The notes below the pieces were generated by a model. That model saw nothing but the letters and a program-made list of their open reading frames with translations, made no database searches and was not told where the DNA came from. Source: Candidatus Riflebacteria bacterium HGW-Riflebacteria-1 (GTDB taxonomy: Bacteria > Muiribacteriota > Ozemobacteria > Ozemobacterales > Ozemobacteraceae). From it: 64,000 bases of DNA. The stretch spans positions 1 to 64,000 of the forward strand of contig PGYB01000025.1 of assembly GCA_002839445.1 (NCBI GenBank). The letters are read 5' to 3'. Every line of letters begins with the position of its first letter. The stretch's first letter is position 1. Below, piece after piece: positions 10,283 to 18,978 of this stretch. The translations under genes were made by a program, and so were the position numbers.

Positions 10283-12484
10283 ATGAAAACCCTCGATATT
10301 AAAAAGAAAATTGACATAGAAGAAATTTTAAACGACCTCGAAAACTATCATCCACGCCGCAAAGGCTGGACATGGCGCGAAAACGTCGACGGCGGCTACA
10401 AGGTCGAAAAATTCCATTTTAAAGAGATGACGAAGCCGTTGAAAAACTCGGTTCCGTTGCCGGCAGCAAAGTATTTTAACAACATCGATCCGCAGCCCCA
10501 GCCGGTTATCACAACTGAAATAGCTTCCGGGCGCTTTGAAGACGATATTCGCCGCATGCGTATGGCCGCATGGCACGGCGCTGACCATATTATGGTCATC
10601 AGAACCACTGGTCAGAGCCATATCGATGGCCTGCTCGAAGGTTCTCCAGAAGGCGTCGGCGGCGTGCCGATCACCCGCAAGCAGATTCGCGCTTCACGTA
10701 AGGCCTGCGACCTGATCGAAGACGAAGTCGGTCGCAAAATCAACTTCCATTCTTATGTTTCCGGCGTTGCCGGCCCTGAAGTAGCTGTGCTCTTTGCCGA
10801 AGAAGGCATCAACGGCGCCCACCAGGATCCTCAGTATAACGTGCTTTATCGCAACGTTAACATGTATCGCTCATTTACCGACGCCGCCAGCGCCAAAAAA
10901 GTAATGGCCGACGCCGGAATTTTTCAGATCGATGGTGCCCATAACGCCAATGCTACCGCCAAAGAAGGCTGGTCAGTCATGCCCGAGCTGCTGGTGCAGC
11001 ACGGCATCAACTGCGCTTTCTCAGCCGCTGTCGGCATGCCAAAAAGTCAGATCGGTCTCTCAACCGTGCCGCCATGTGCGCCGCCAGCCCCCAAAATCTG
11101 GTATGACCTGCCATACGCAGTTGCGCTGCGCGACATCTTCAGCGAATTCAAATTCAGAGCGCAGCAGAATACCAGATACATCGAATCTGACATCGAAGAA
11201 GCCACGCGCACACACGTTATTGATACGATGATTTCTGCGTTGACCTCAGCTGACATTCAGAGCACTATTACGCCTGATGAAGGCCGCAACGTTCCCTGGC
11301 ATTACAACAATATTCGTGGTATCGAAACCGCCAAACAGACTCTTGTCGCTCTTGATGGCTTTAAACAGCTGGTTAAAATTGACCGTGACGGCCCGCTTGG
11401 CGAAATGGTCAGAGACATTAAAGAACGCGCGATCTGTTTCCTCGAAGAAATGATCGAATCAGGCGGCTATTTTGCTGCCGTCGAAAAGGGCTTTTTCGTT
11501 GATTCAGCAAAGTATCCCGACCGCAATGGCGATGGTATCGCCCGTGACGGAAAGGGTGGAGTAGGCGCGGGCACGATCGTCGAACGTGACGCCGATTATA
11601 TGGCGCCGGTCTGCAGCGTATTCGGCCACAACCACCTGCCGGCAGGGCTAAAGAAACCCTGCGATCCGATTGATGGCTGCACGCTCTGCAAACCCGAAAA
11701 AATCGCCTATATTGATGAAATCGACCAGACTGACAACTGCAATCTGCGCCTGGCTAAGACTGTAGAATATCGCAAAGGCAAGATGATCAAGCCTGAAGCG
11801 GAATGGGCCGGCGACGGCACTGTGCTGATTCAGTTGTTTGTGCCCGAAGAGCTTGAAGTGGCAAAAGTTGCCGCCCAGGAAATCGCAAAAAAAATGGGGC
11901 TTCTCGATCCCGAAGTCATCAACGCACAGGTCATGCACCCTAGTGAAGGAACCTTTGTCGAAGTTAAGGGCAAAGTTGATTTCGCAATTGATCGCACAAC
12001 CCTTAAGATTCCGCCCAAAGAAGTTCTGCTAAGTGAAGAAGAGATTCGCGAAGGCATCAAAAAAATCGGTCTGAAAGTTGTTGCCGGTACTGTTGGCGAA
12101 GACGAGCATTCGGTCGGTTTGCGCGAAATTCTTGATATCAAGCACGGCGGCATCGAAAAATATGGCGTTAAATATCATTACCTAGGCACTTCTGTGCCAA
12201 TAAGCAAAATGGTTGACGCTGCAATCGAAACTGGCGCCGATGCCATTCTTATCAGCACCATCATCAGCCACAACGACGTGCATCGCAAGAACATGCGCAA
12301 ACTTGACGAACTCTGCCGCGAAAAAGGCATCAGAGACAAAGTCATGGTAATGTGCGGCGGCACGCAGGTTACCCGCGAGATTGCGCAGGAATGCGGCATG
12401 GACGACGGCTTTGGCCGTGGCACCAAGGGTATTCAGGTAGTGAACTCAATGGTAAAACTGCTCAAGGCAAAAAAACGCATCTGA
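10283..12484 (+). CDS. oraE: D-ornithine 4,5-aminomutase, large (B12/PLP) subunit
   Basis: 733 aa; 'MVIRTTGQSHIDGLLEGSPEGVGGVPITRKQIRA'; cobalamin motif DxHxxG as 'DEHSVG'. Confidence 0.93.
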   Translation: MKTLDIKKKIDIEEILNDLENYHPRRKGWTWRENVDGGYKVEKFHFKEMTKPLKNSVPLPAAKYFNNIDPQPQPVITTEIASGRFEDDIRRMRMAAWHGADHIMVIRTTGQSHIDGLLEGSPEGVGGVPITRKQIRASRKACDLIEDEVGRKINFHSYVSGVAGPEVAVLFAEEGINGAHQDPQYNVLYRNVNMYRSFTDAASAKKVMADAGIFQIDGAHNANATAKEGWSVMPELLVQHGINCAFSAAVGMPKSQIGLSTVPPCAPPAPKIWYDLPYAVALRDIFSEFKFRAQQNTRYIESDIEEATRTHVIDTMISALTSADIQSTITPDEGRNVPWHYNNIRGIETAKQTLVALDGFKQLVKIDRDGPLGEMVRDIKERAICFLEEMIESGGYFAAVEKGFFVDSAKYPDRNGDGIARDGKGGVGAGTIVERDADYMAPVCSVFGHNHLPAGLKKPCDPIDGCTLCKPEKIAYIDEIDQTDNCNLRLAKTVEYRKGKMIKPEAEWAGDGTVLIQLFVPEELEVAKVAAQEIAKKMGLLDPEVINAQVMHPSEGTFVEVKGKVDFAIDRTTLKIPPKEVLLSEEEIREGIKKIGLKVVAGTVGEDEHSVGLREILDIKHGGIEKYGVKYHYLGTSVPISKMVDAAIETGADAILISTIISHNDVHRKNMRKLDELCREKGIRDKVMVMCGGTQVTREIAQECGMDDGFGRGTKGIQVVNSMVKLLKAKKRI

Positions 12485-12497
12485 TCTGCATCTACCG

Positions 12498-12527
12498 AGT
12501 CGCCTCGACACCGTCGAGGCGACTTTG
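12498..12527 (+). terminator. Hairpin terminator downstream of oraE
   Basis: AGTCGCCTCGAC-acc-GTCGAGGCGACT, 12-bp perfect stem followed by TTTG. Confidence 0.7.
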
Positions 12528-12563
12528 TAATTAATGCATGGTTGAGAAAAGTTGCTGGTTGTG

Positions 12564-12823
12564 CTAGTCCTTTGACAAAATTGAAAGCATCGTTTTGCTG
12601 GAAAAAAATGATTCAAAATTGCTTTTATAAAAATGTATCCCAGGGCGCAGGCAGGTTTCCCATGCGCGAAAGCTTTGAGACAGGCGACTTTGACGCAATC
12701 CCGACAACTTCTACCGCAAATTTGCAACTGTCGATAGCTGTAGCGAATGGGATTCTGCCGAGAGCCCGGCATAAGCATTATGCCAAGGATCATATATTAA
12801 AATCATCTTTGGCAGAGGACTTT
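12564..12823. mobile_element. MITE-like element, copy 1
   Basis: ~260 bp; left end CTAGTCCTTTGACAAA, right end TTTGGCAGAGGACT (inverted match); interior highly similar to 18699-18961. Confidence 0.75.
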
Positions 12824-12855
12824 TACCACCTCTTAAATACCACACAGGTCACAAC

Positions 12856-14202
12856 ATGACTAAGATTCTTGATTTTCTGACACTTGAAGTTGGCAGCACG
12901 ATAACCAAGGCAAATGGCTTTATCAGAGACTCTGATCACAGCCTGATGCATGTCGCGCAAGGTTTTGCCCCGACTTCGGTCGCGCAGGGTAATGTCGGCA
13001 TAGGCCTGCTGGCCGCAGTTGAAGATCTTGAGAAAAGCAGCGGCTGCAGCACCGAAACTGCCGAGGTTTTTGCCAACAGCTCTGCTGCAGGCGGATTGCG
13101 GGTTACCGTGCATGGCCTGACCTATAATATGACAGCGCGCGCAGCCCGTGAAGCCAGTCTTGGCGCCGGCGCCATTATCAAAATGATCACTGCCGGCGAA
13201 TTGAGCGAATTCGACCTCGAAGAGATCGAAGAGATTGCGCCAAACATGATCGTGCTTGCCGGCGGCGTAGATTATGGCGCGCGTGATGTCGTAATTACCA
13301 ATGCAATCAAACTCGCATCCCTCGAGCTCGGTGTTCCTGTTGTGTATGCAGGTAATGCAGCTCTTAAGCGCGCGATCGAGAATGTTTTCAAAAACTCCGG
13401 CACTGAGCTGATGATCGCACCAAACGTATTTCCTGATGTCGATGTCTTAAATGTAGATCCTCTGCGCAAGCGCATGCAGGAACTGTTCTCGCGCCATATT
13501 ATTCATGCGCCCGGCATGGAACGCCTGAAAAGTCTGACTGATCGCCAGATTATTCCCACACCTGGAGCCGTTCTTCGCGCTGCCGAGATTTTTGCCGAAG
13601 TTGCCGGCGATTGCGTGGTGATTGATGTTGGTGGCGCTACTACCGATGTTCACTCGGTTACCGATGGCAGCAGCGAATTTGCCGATAAGCTTACCGATCC
13701 GGAGCCGCGCGCTAAGCGCACGGTTGAGGGTGATCTCGGCGTGTTTGTCAATGCCGCAAACATTATCGAAATGTCTGAAGAAGAGGGCAGAAAAGAGCTG
13801 CAGTCGCACATTAAAGCGATGCCGACAACCAGTGATGAAAAGGAAATGACGCACTGGCTCTGCCTTAAAGCCGTTGAAATCGGCATTCGTCGCCATGCCG
13901 GTGTTATTGCTGATTTGTTTACACCTTCCGGCAAAAAGCAGATAGTCAAAGGCAAAGACCTGACCGCAGTAAAATGGGTTATTGGCACTGGCGGCGCTCT
14001 TACCAGAGTTGAAGGCGGTCGCCAGATTCTTGCTGCGATCTGTAGCGGTGCCGGCAAATATCTGTTACCCGATAAAAAAGCAAAAGTCATGCTCGATGCT
14101 GATTATCTGTTTTCAGCGCTGGGCACGATAAGTCTCGATTACCCTGACCTGGTCAAGAATACTTTCAAAAAATGGGTGCAAAGCCATGATCAATTACCAT
14201 AA
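12856..14202 (+). CDS. GlmL/MutL-family protein (aminomutase-associated, ASKHA fold)
   Basis: 448 aa; 'LDFLTLEVGSTITKANGF', 'VVIDVGGATTDVHSVTDG', 'WVIGTGGALTRVEGG'. Confidence 0.88.
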   Translation: MTKILDFLTLEVGSTITKANGFIRDSDHSLMHVAQGFAPTSVAQGNVGIGLLAAVEDLEKSSGCSTETAEVFANSSAAGGLRVTVHGLTYNMTARAAREASLGAGAIIKMITAGELSEFDLEEIEEIAPNMIVLAGGVDYGARDVVITNAIKLASLELGVPVVYAGNAALKRAIENVFKNSGTELMIAPNVFPDVDVLNVDPLRKRMQELFSRHIIHAPGMERLKSLTDRQIIPTPGAVLRAAEIFAEVAGDCVVIDVGGATTDVHSVTDGSSEFADKLTDPEPRAKRTVEGDLGVFVNAANIIEMSEEEGRKELQSHIKAMPTTSDEKEMTHWLCLKAVEIGIRRHAGVIADLFTPSGKKQIVKGKDLTAVKWVIGTGGALTRVEGGRQILAAICSGAGKYLLPDKKAKVMLDADYLFSALGTISLDYPDLVKNTFKKWVQSHDQLP

Positions 14203-15292
14203 AATTAAGTCAGTCAAGTTCCGAACGCCGCGTCTCGAAATTTACCCCGACCGCATTCGCCAGAATACAGCAGCGATAGTCGAGCAGTGCCGCAAAAAAG
14301 GTGTGGCTGTCGCCAGCGTTACCAAGGTTACCAGCGCTCATCCGGCAGTTGCCAGAGCGATGATCGAGGGTGGCGCCGAAATGATTGCCGATTCCCGCAT
14401 CGAAAATCTCTGGGAACTTCGCCAGGCAGGCTTTACCGGGCCATTCATGCTGCTGCGTCTGCCCACCGTATCACGGGCAGGCGAGGTCGTTGAAGTTGCC
14501 GACATAAGTCTCAACAGCTCTCTGCATACCATGCAGGCACTTGCAGAAGCCGCTAGAATGCAAAACCGCACACATCGCGTGATTATCATGATTGATGTCG
14601 GCGACCTGCGCGAAGGCATCTGGCCAGACAAGGCCGTTGATCTCGTTAAAAGTGCCGCCGCCCTCAAGGGTCTCGAAGTGATGGGACTGGGCTGTAATCT
14701 CGCCTGTTATGGCGGTGTTATTCCGTCTGAGCAGAACATGAAGCTTCTTGTCGATACGGTTAAAGTCTGTCGCGAAGCGAGTGGACTTGCCTTGCCGGTC
14801 GTATGTGGCGGCAATAGTTCGGGACTGCCGATTCTCGCCGAAGGCCGTTTGCCGGCAGAAGTCAATCTGTATAGAATCGGCGAGGCAATAGTGCTTGGCC
14901 GCAACGTGATTGACCGCTCGCCCTGGCAGGGTACCCGCCAAGACACGTTCATCGCTGTTGCCGAGGTTGTCGAAGCTGAACTCAAGCCGTCGATGCCGAT
15001 TGGCGAGCGTGGCCAGGATGCTTTCGGCGAAACCCAGGAGTTTGTCGATCGTGGTTTGCGGCGGCGAGTTATCTGCAATATTGGCCGGCAGGATGTCGTT
15101 GTCGACGGCATTACGCCAGTAGAAGACGGAATCATTGTTCTGGGCGGGTCGAGTGATCATCTTATTCTCGACGTGAATGATGCCCGGCGCGAGATTAAAG
15201 TTGGCGACGAGGTTGCGTTTTACCCAGGTTATGGCGCCCTGCTGGCGCTGTCAACATCGAAATACGTTCAGAAAGTGGTCATCGAAGGTTAA
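14186..15292 (+). CDS. orr: Ornithine racemase-type PLP racemase (alanine racemase family, fold III)
   Basis: 368 aa; 'FRTPRLEIYPDRIRQNTAAIVEQCRKKGVAVASVTKVTSAHPAVARAMIEGGAEMIADSRIENL'; overlaps upstream gene; aminomutase operon context. Confidence 0.8.
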   Translation: MINYHKIKSVKFRTPRLEIYPDRIRQNTAAIVEQCRKKGVAVASVTKVTSAHPAVARAMIEGGAEMIADSRIENLWELRQAGFTGPFMLLRLPTVSRAGEVVEVADISLNSSLHTMQALAEAARMQNRTHRVIIMIDVGDLREGIWPDKAVDLVKSAAALKGLEVMGLGCNLACYGGVIPSEQNMKLLVDTVKVCREASGLALPVVCGGNSSGLPILAEGRLPAEVNLYRIGEAIVLGRNVIDRSPWQGTRQDTFIAVAEVVEAELKPSMPIGERGQDAFGETQEFVDRGLRRRVICNIGRQDVVVDGITPVEDGIIVLGGSSDHLILDVNDARREIKVGDEVAFYPGYGALLALSTSKYVQKVVIEG

Positions 15293-15298
15293 CACAAA

Positions 15299-16423
15299 AT
15301 GCTTTATCAGACGCACGTTCGAGTTCATTTAAACAACATAAAAAGTAATATCGAGAACATTCGCAAGGCTATTGGCAAGGATTGCAAGATCCTGATCGCG
15401 GTAAAGGCCGATGGTTACGGTCATGGCGCTGTAGAAGTGTCGAAAATGGCCGAGAAAATCGGCGTTGACTGGCTTGGCGTTGCCACCGTGCCCGAGGCGA
15501 TAGAACTGCGTCTGGCCGGCCTGAATATGCCGATTCTCAAGTTCAGCCCGGTTTTTCCCGAGGAGATGGAAGAAGCGATCAATCATCGTTTAACCATCGC
15601 GGTTTGCGAACTCGAAAATGTTCTGCAGCTCAATGAAGTGGCAAAAAAATGCAATCGCATCGCCGAAGTGCATTTAAAGATTGAGACGGGAATGGGGCGC
15701 ATCGGCGTGCAGATCGATGAGGCTAAAGAGCTGGCCGGCCGCATTCTCGGCGAATGCCCCTTCCTGAAACTTACTGGCGCGATGACGCATCTGCCGGTCA
15801 GTGATGAGGCAAGCAAGACTTATACACAGAGGCAGATCGATCGCTTTAAAAAGACCGTAAAAGAGATCGAAGAGTCATACCTCTTCAAGTTTGATCTGGT
15901 GCATTGCGCCAACAGCGGCGGAATTCTCGGTCACCCCGAAAGCTGGCTCGACATGGTGCGCCCGGGGATCATGCTTTATGGTTTTTATCCTTCTGACGAG
16001 ACGCCACAGACAGTATCTCTGCTGCCAGGTTTGAGCTTTAAAACAAAGGTTTCGTTTATTAAAAGGATTGCCAAAGGCTGCTCGGTTGGCTATGGGCGCT
16101 CATGGGTTGCGCCAGAGGAAAGCTATATTGCCACATTTCCGGCAGGATATGCCGATGGTTTCAATCGACTGTTCTCGAACTCGGGTAGAGTGTTGATCAA
16201 TGGCGTGTCATACCCGGTAGTTGGCCGCGTCTGCATGGACCAGAGCATGTGTAATCTTGGTGGCAATACAGGTGTAAAGGTTGGCGACGAGGTCGTTCTG
16301 ATCGGCTGGTCTGGTAACCAGAATATCTCAGCTTACGAATGGGCAGAAAAACTAAATACGATTACCTACGAAGTTACCTGTCAGATCAGCAAGCGCGTTC
16401 GCCGCTTCTACGATGACTATTGA
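15299..16423 (+). CDS. alr: Alanine racemase
   Basis: 374 aa; 'ILIAVKADGYGHGAVEVSKMAE', 'MVRPGIMLYGFYPS', 'VVGRVCMDQSMCNLG'. Confidence 0.93.
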   Translation: MLYQTHVRVHLNNIKSNIENIRKAIGKDCKILIAVKADGYGHGAVEVSKMAEKIGVDWLGVATVPEAIELRLAGLNMPILKFSPVFPEEMEEAINHRLTIAVCELENVLQLNEVAKKCNRIAEVHLKIETGMGRIGVQIDEAKELAGRILGECPFLKLTGAMTHLPVSDEASKTYTQRQIDRFKKTVKEIEESYLFKFDLVHCANSGGILGHPESWLDMVRPGIMLYGFYPSDETPQTVSLLPGLSFKTKVSFIKRIAKGCSVGYGRSWVAPEESYIATFPAGYADGFNRLFSNSGRVLINGVSYPVVGRVCMDQSMCNLGGNTGVKVGDEVVLIGWSGNQNISAYEWAEKLNTITYEVTCQISKRVRRFYDDY

Positions 16424-16587
16424 TTGCAGGCGTTTTGCGACAAATAAAAGTGTGTTCAGTGACAGACTGACTGTCTGTAACAAGGCTTAAAATGCCAAAG
16501 ATGGTTTTATCAGAAAGTGGATACTTATTATTTCCCTGCAAAAAATACCTTGAATTGAAAAAGAGAACAGAATAGAATACGCCCAAT

Positions 16588-17019
16588 ATGGCACTTAAAA
16601 CTGTAGCACACGAACATACCAAGGAAATTCTCGAAGCTCTCGGCTTGAAGTCTTTTACCAGACCTTTTGCCGGGCTTATTGACTCTGGAGATTTTGGCAC
16701 CGTAGGAACCTATGTGCCGATTTATCCGGACGAATACAAAAAGCTGCCACCGAATCTGCAGCGACACGTTTATTTGATTGCGCCGGGCAGATACGGGCTT
16801 ATCTGCTTCTTGCCACGCACATTTGAAGCCCCTGATGGCGGGAAGGTTGCCGAGGTTTCTACTGTTTTCAACGCCTGGGGCAAGATGATAAAAGTTGCTT
16901 ATAAAACAGACAAGGGCGGAGAATTTGAGACTGAACATACCATCAGGCAGGATAAGCTGCTTGCGTATGCAAAAAACAAAAAGCTGCCCGTCAATACCTC
17001 AGTTAAGATTACTGGCTGA
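16588..17019 (+). CDS. Hypothetical protein, 143 aa
   Basis: ORF in operon spacing upstream of the beta-CASP protein; no family recognised. Confidence 0.6.
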   Translation: MALKTVAHEHTKEILEALGLKSFTRPFAGLIDSGDFGTVGTYVPIYPDEYKKLPPNLQRHVYLIAPGRYGLICFLPRTFEAPDGGKVAEVSTVFNAWGKMIKVAYKTDKGGEFETEHTIRQDKLLAYAKNKKLPVNTSVKITG

Positions 17020-17033
17020 AAGGGAGTATCTGC

Positions 17034-18611
17034 ATGAAGATTTCTTTTCATGGTGCGGCCGGGTGTGTAACCGGTTCTAATTATCTGATCGAAACCGATA
17101 GATTCCGTTTTGTTGTTGACTGCGGCATGTTTCAGGGCAACAAGACGCTCAAGGAAAACAATTACCGTGCTTTTACTTATGACCCCGCGACCATTGATTT
17201 CGCGCTGGTCACTCACGCGCACATAGACCACACCGGCTTGTTCCCCAAGCTGGTCAAGCATGGCTTCAAAGGCCCGATCTATGCTACCCCTCCCACGGTT
17301 GATCTGCTCAAACATCTTCTGCCGGATTCCGCACATATTCAGGAAATAGAAGTAATGCAGAAGAACCGGCGCAATGAGCGCAAAGGTTTGCCGCCAATAG
17401 AGCCGATCTATGACGGAACAGATGCTGCAAATGCAATTGCTCTAATGAAGGGCGTTGAGCACTATGCCAGTTTTGCGCCGGTTGCAGGCTGCAAAGTAAC
17501 TTTTCATAATGCCGGCCATGTTCTTGGTTCTTCGTTTATTGAAATTGAACTCGAAGACAAGGGCAAAAAGCGCAAGATCATTTTTTCTGGCGATCTCGGC
17601 GAAGATGACAAGCCAATTCTGAATGATCCCGATCGTTTTACCGAAACAGATTTTCTGGTAGTTGAGTCTACTTACGGCAATAGAAACCGCGAGCAGAATA
17701 GCAAAGAAGACCGGCTTGCCGGGCTTGCCGAAGTGTTTAAGCGCGCTGAAAAGCGTGGCGGGAAACTTATTATACCGGCTTTTGCGCTTGAGCGAACCCA
17801 GGATCTGCTGCATGATATTCTCATTCTCAAGCAGCAGAAAAAAATATCCGGCATCAAGGTCGTCGTCGATTCGCCTCTGGCTACCGAGATAACCAAGGTT
17901 TTTGTAAAATATCCCGAATGTTATGATGAAGATGCCTCTGAAATAATGAAGAAGATGGGCGGTCTGTTTGATCACCCTGATTTTCGTTTTACCAATTCTG
18001 TAGATGAATCAAAAGCGCTGAACGACGAGAAGCGCATTGTGATCTTGTCGGCCAGCGGCATGTGTGATGCCGGCCGAATCAAACATCATCTCAAGCACAA
18101 CCTATGGAACCCCGCCAACACGGTGCTTTTTGTCGGTTACCAGGCCGAGGGAACACTTGGCCGCCTGCTTCTCGAAGGCGCAAAGACTGTGCGTATTCAT
18201 GGCGAAGAAGTTGCGGTTGGCGCGCAGATTGAGCAGATAACCGGCTACAGCGGGCATGCCGATCAAAATGGTCTTATTAATTGGCTTTCTGGGGTCAAGG
18301 AAGTTCGTCAGCAGGTTTTCGTAGTGCATGGTGAGCCTGATGCTGCCGACGAGTTTGCTGCTTTGCTAAATTCCAAGTTTGGCTTCAGAGCGGTTGCTCC
18401 TCGAATGAACGAAGTATTCGAACTGCTCGCCGATCAGCCGTCAGCTAAGCCGGTCAAAATAACCCCGGCAAGGCCTGTCGAAACGCCGAAATCGGTTGAT
18501 TCGCACAATCTCTACGCCGAACTCATGCTCAAACTCGCTGAGTTCATGCGCAGCAGCAAAGACGAGAAGACCCGCCGCGAAACGCTCAGCAAAATACTCT
18601 CTCAAGTCTGA
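17034..18611 (+). CDS. MBL-fold beta-CASP RNA-processing exonuclease (CPSF73/YSH1-like)
   Basis: 'THAHIDHTGLFPKL' (HxHxDH), 'FSGDLGEDDKPIL', 'GMCDAGRIKHHL', 'GYSGHADQNGL'. Confidence 0.92.
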   Translation: MKISFHGAAGCVTGSNYLIETDRFRFVVDCGMFQGNKTLKENNYRAFTYDPATIDFALVTHAHIDHTGLFPKLVKHGFKGPIYATPPTVDLLKHLLPDSAHIQEIEVMQKNRRNERKGLPPIEPIYDGTDAANAIALMKGVEHYASFAPVAGCKVTFHNAGHVLGSSFIEIELEDKGKKRKIIFSGDLGEDDKPILNDPDRFTETDFLVVESTYGNRNREQNSKEDRLAGLAEVFKRAEKRGGKLIIPAFALERTQDLLHDILILKQQKKISGIKVVVDSPLATEITKVFVKYPECYDEDASEIMKKMGGLFDHPDFRFTNSVDESKALNDEKRIVILSASGMCDAGRIKHHLKHNLWNPANTVLFVGYQAEGTLGRLLLEGAKTVRIHGEEVAVGAQIEQITGYSGHADQNGLINWLSGVKEVRQQVFVVHGEPDAADEFAALLNSKFGFRAVAPRMNEVFELLADQPSAKPVKITPARPVETPKSVDSHNLYAELMLKLAEFMRSSKDEKTRRETLSKILSQV

Positions 18612-18654
18612 GCGCCAGGTCCCCGAACATTTAATAAACTCGCACCTAAGCCAC

Positions 18655-18689
18655 GAAGCCACAAAGAATTTATCTTTGTGGCTTCTTTT
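18655..18689 (+). terminator. Intrinsic terminator
   Basis: GAAGCCACAAAGA-attta-TCTTTGTGGCTTC followed by TTTT. Confidence 0.85.
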
Positions 18690-18698
18690 GATGCAAAA

Positions 18699-18961
18699 CT
18701 AGTGGTCTGTCACATATGAATGAATAGTATCGTTGGCAAAAAAAATGATTCAAAATTGCTTTTGTAAAAACTGCTACAAGGGCGCAGGCAGGTTTCCCAT
18801 GCGCGAAAGCTTTGAGACAGGCGTTTTTGACGCAGTCCCGACAACTATTACCTCAAATTCGCATCTGTCGATAGCTGTAGCGAATGGGATTCTGCCGAGA
18901 GCCCGGCATAAGCAGTATACCCAAAATTGAATTTGTTTACTCTATTGTGACAAAGGACTAG
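18699..18961. mobile_element. MITE-like element, copy 2
   Basis: ACTAGTGGTCTGTCACA (18698-18714) against TTGTGACAAAGGACTAGT (18945-18962): imperfect ~17-bp TIRs, both ending in CTAG; ~263 bp, no coding capacity. Confidence 0.8.
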
Positions 18962-18978
18962 TCTCTGAGCGCCAGAGG

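Noticed and set aside
12640-12710. c-di-GMP-I (GEMM) riboswitch in the MITE interior (GACGCAAT resemblance)
   Set aside because: Lacks the GGCAAACC/tetraloop-receptor architecture, and the element is a dispersed repeat not consistently 5' of one gene type.
12446-12793. 115-aa minus-strand ORF and 105-aa plus-strand ORF across MITE copy 1
   Set aside because: They overlap the terminator and the MITE, have no recognisable domain, and the corresponding frame is not preserved as a protein in copy 2.
13985-14001. TTGGCACTGGCGGCGCT as a sigma-54 promoter
   Set aside because: Lies inside the GlmL/MutL coding sequence, with a poor -12 element.
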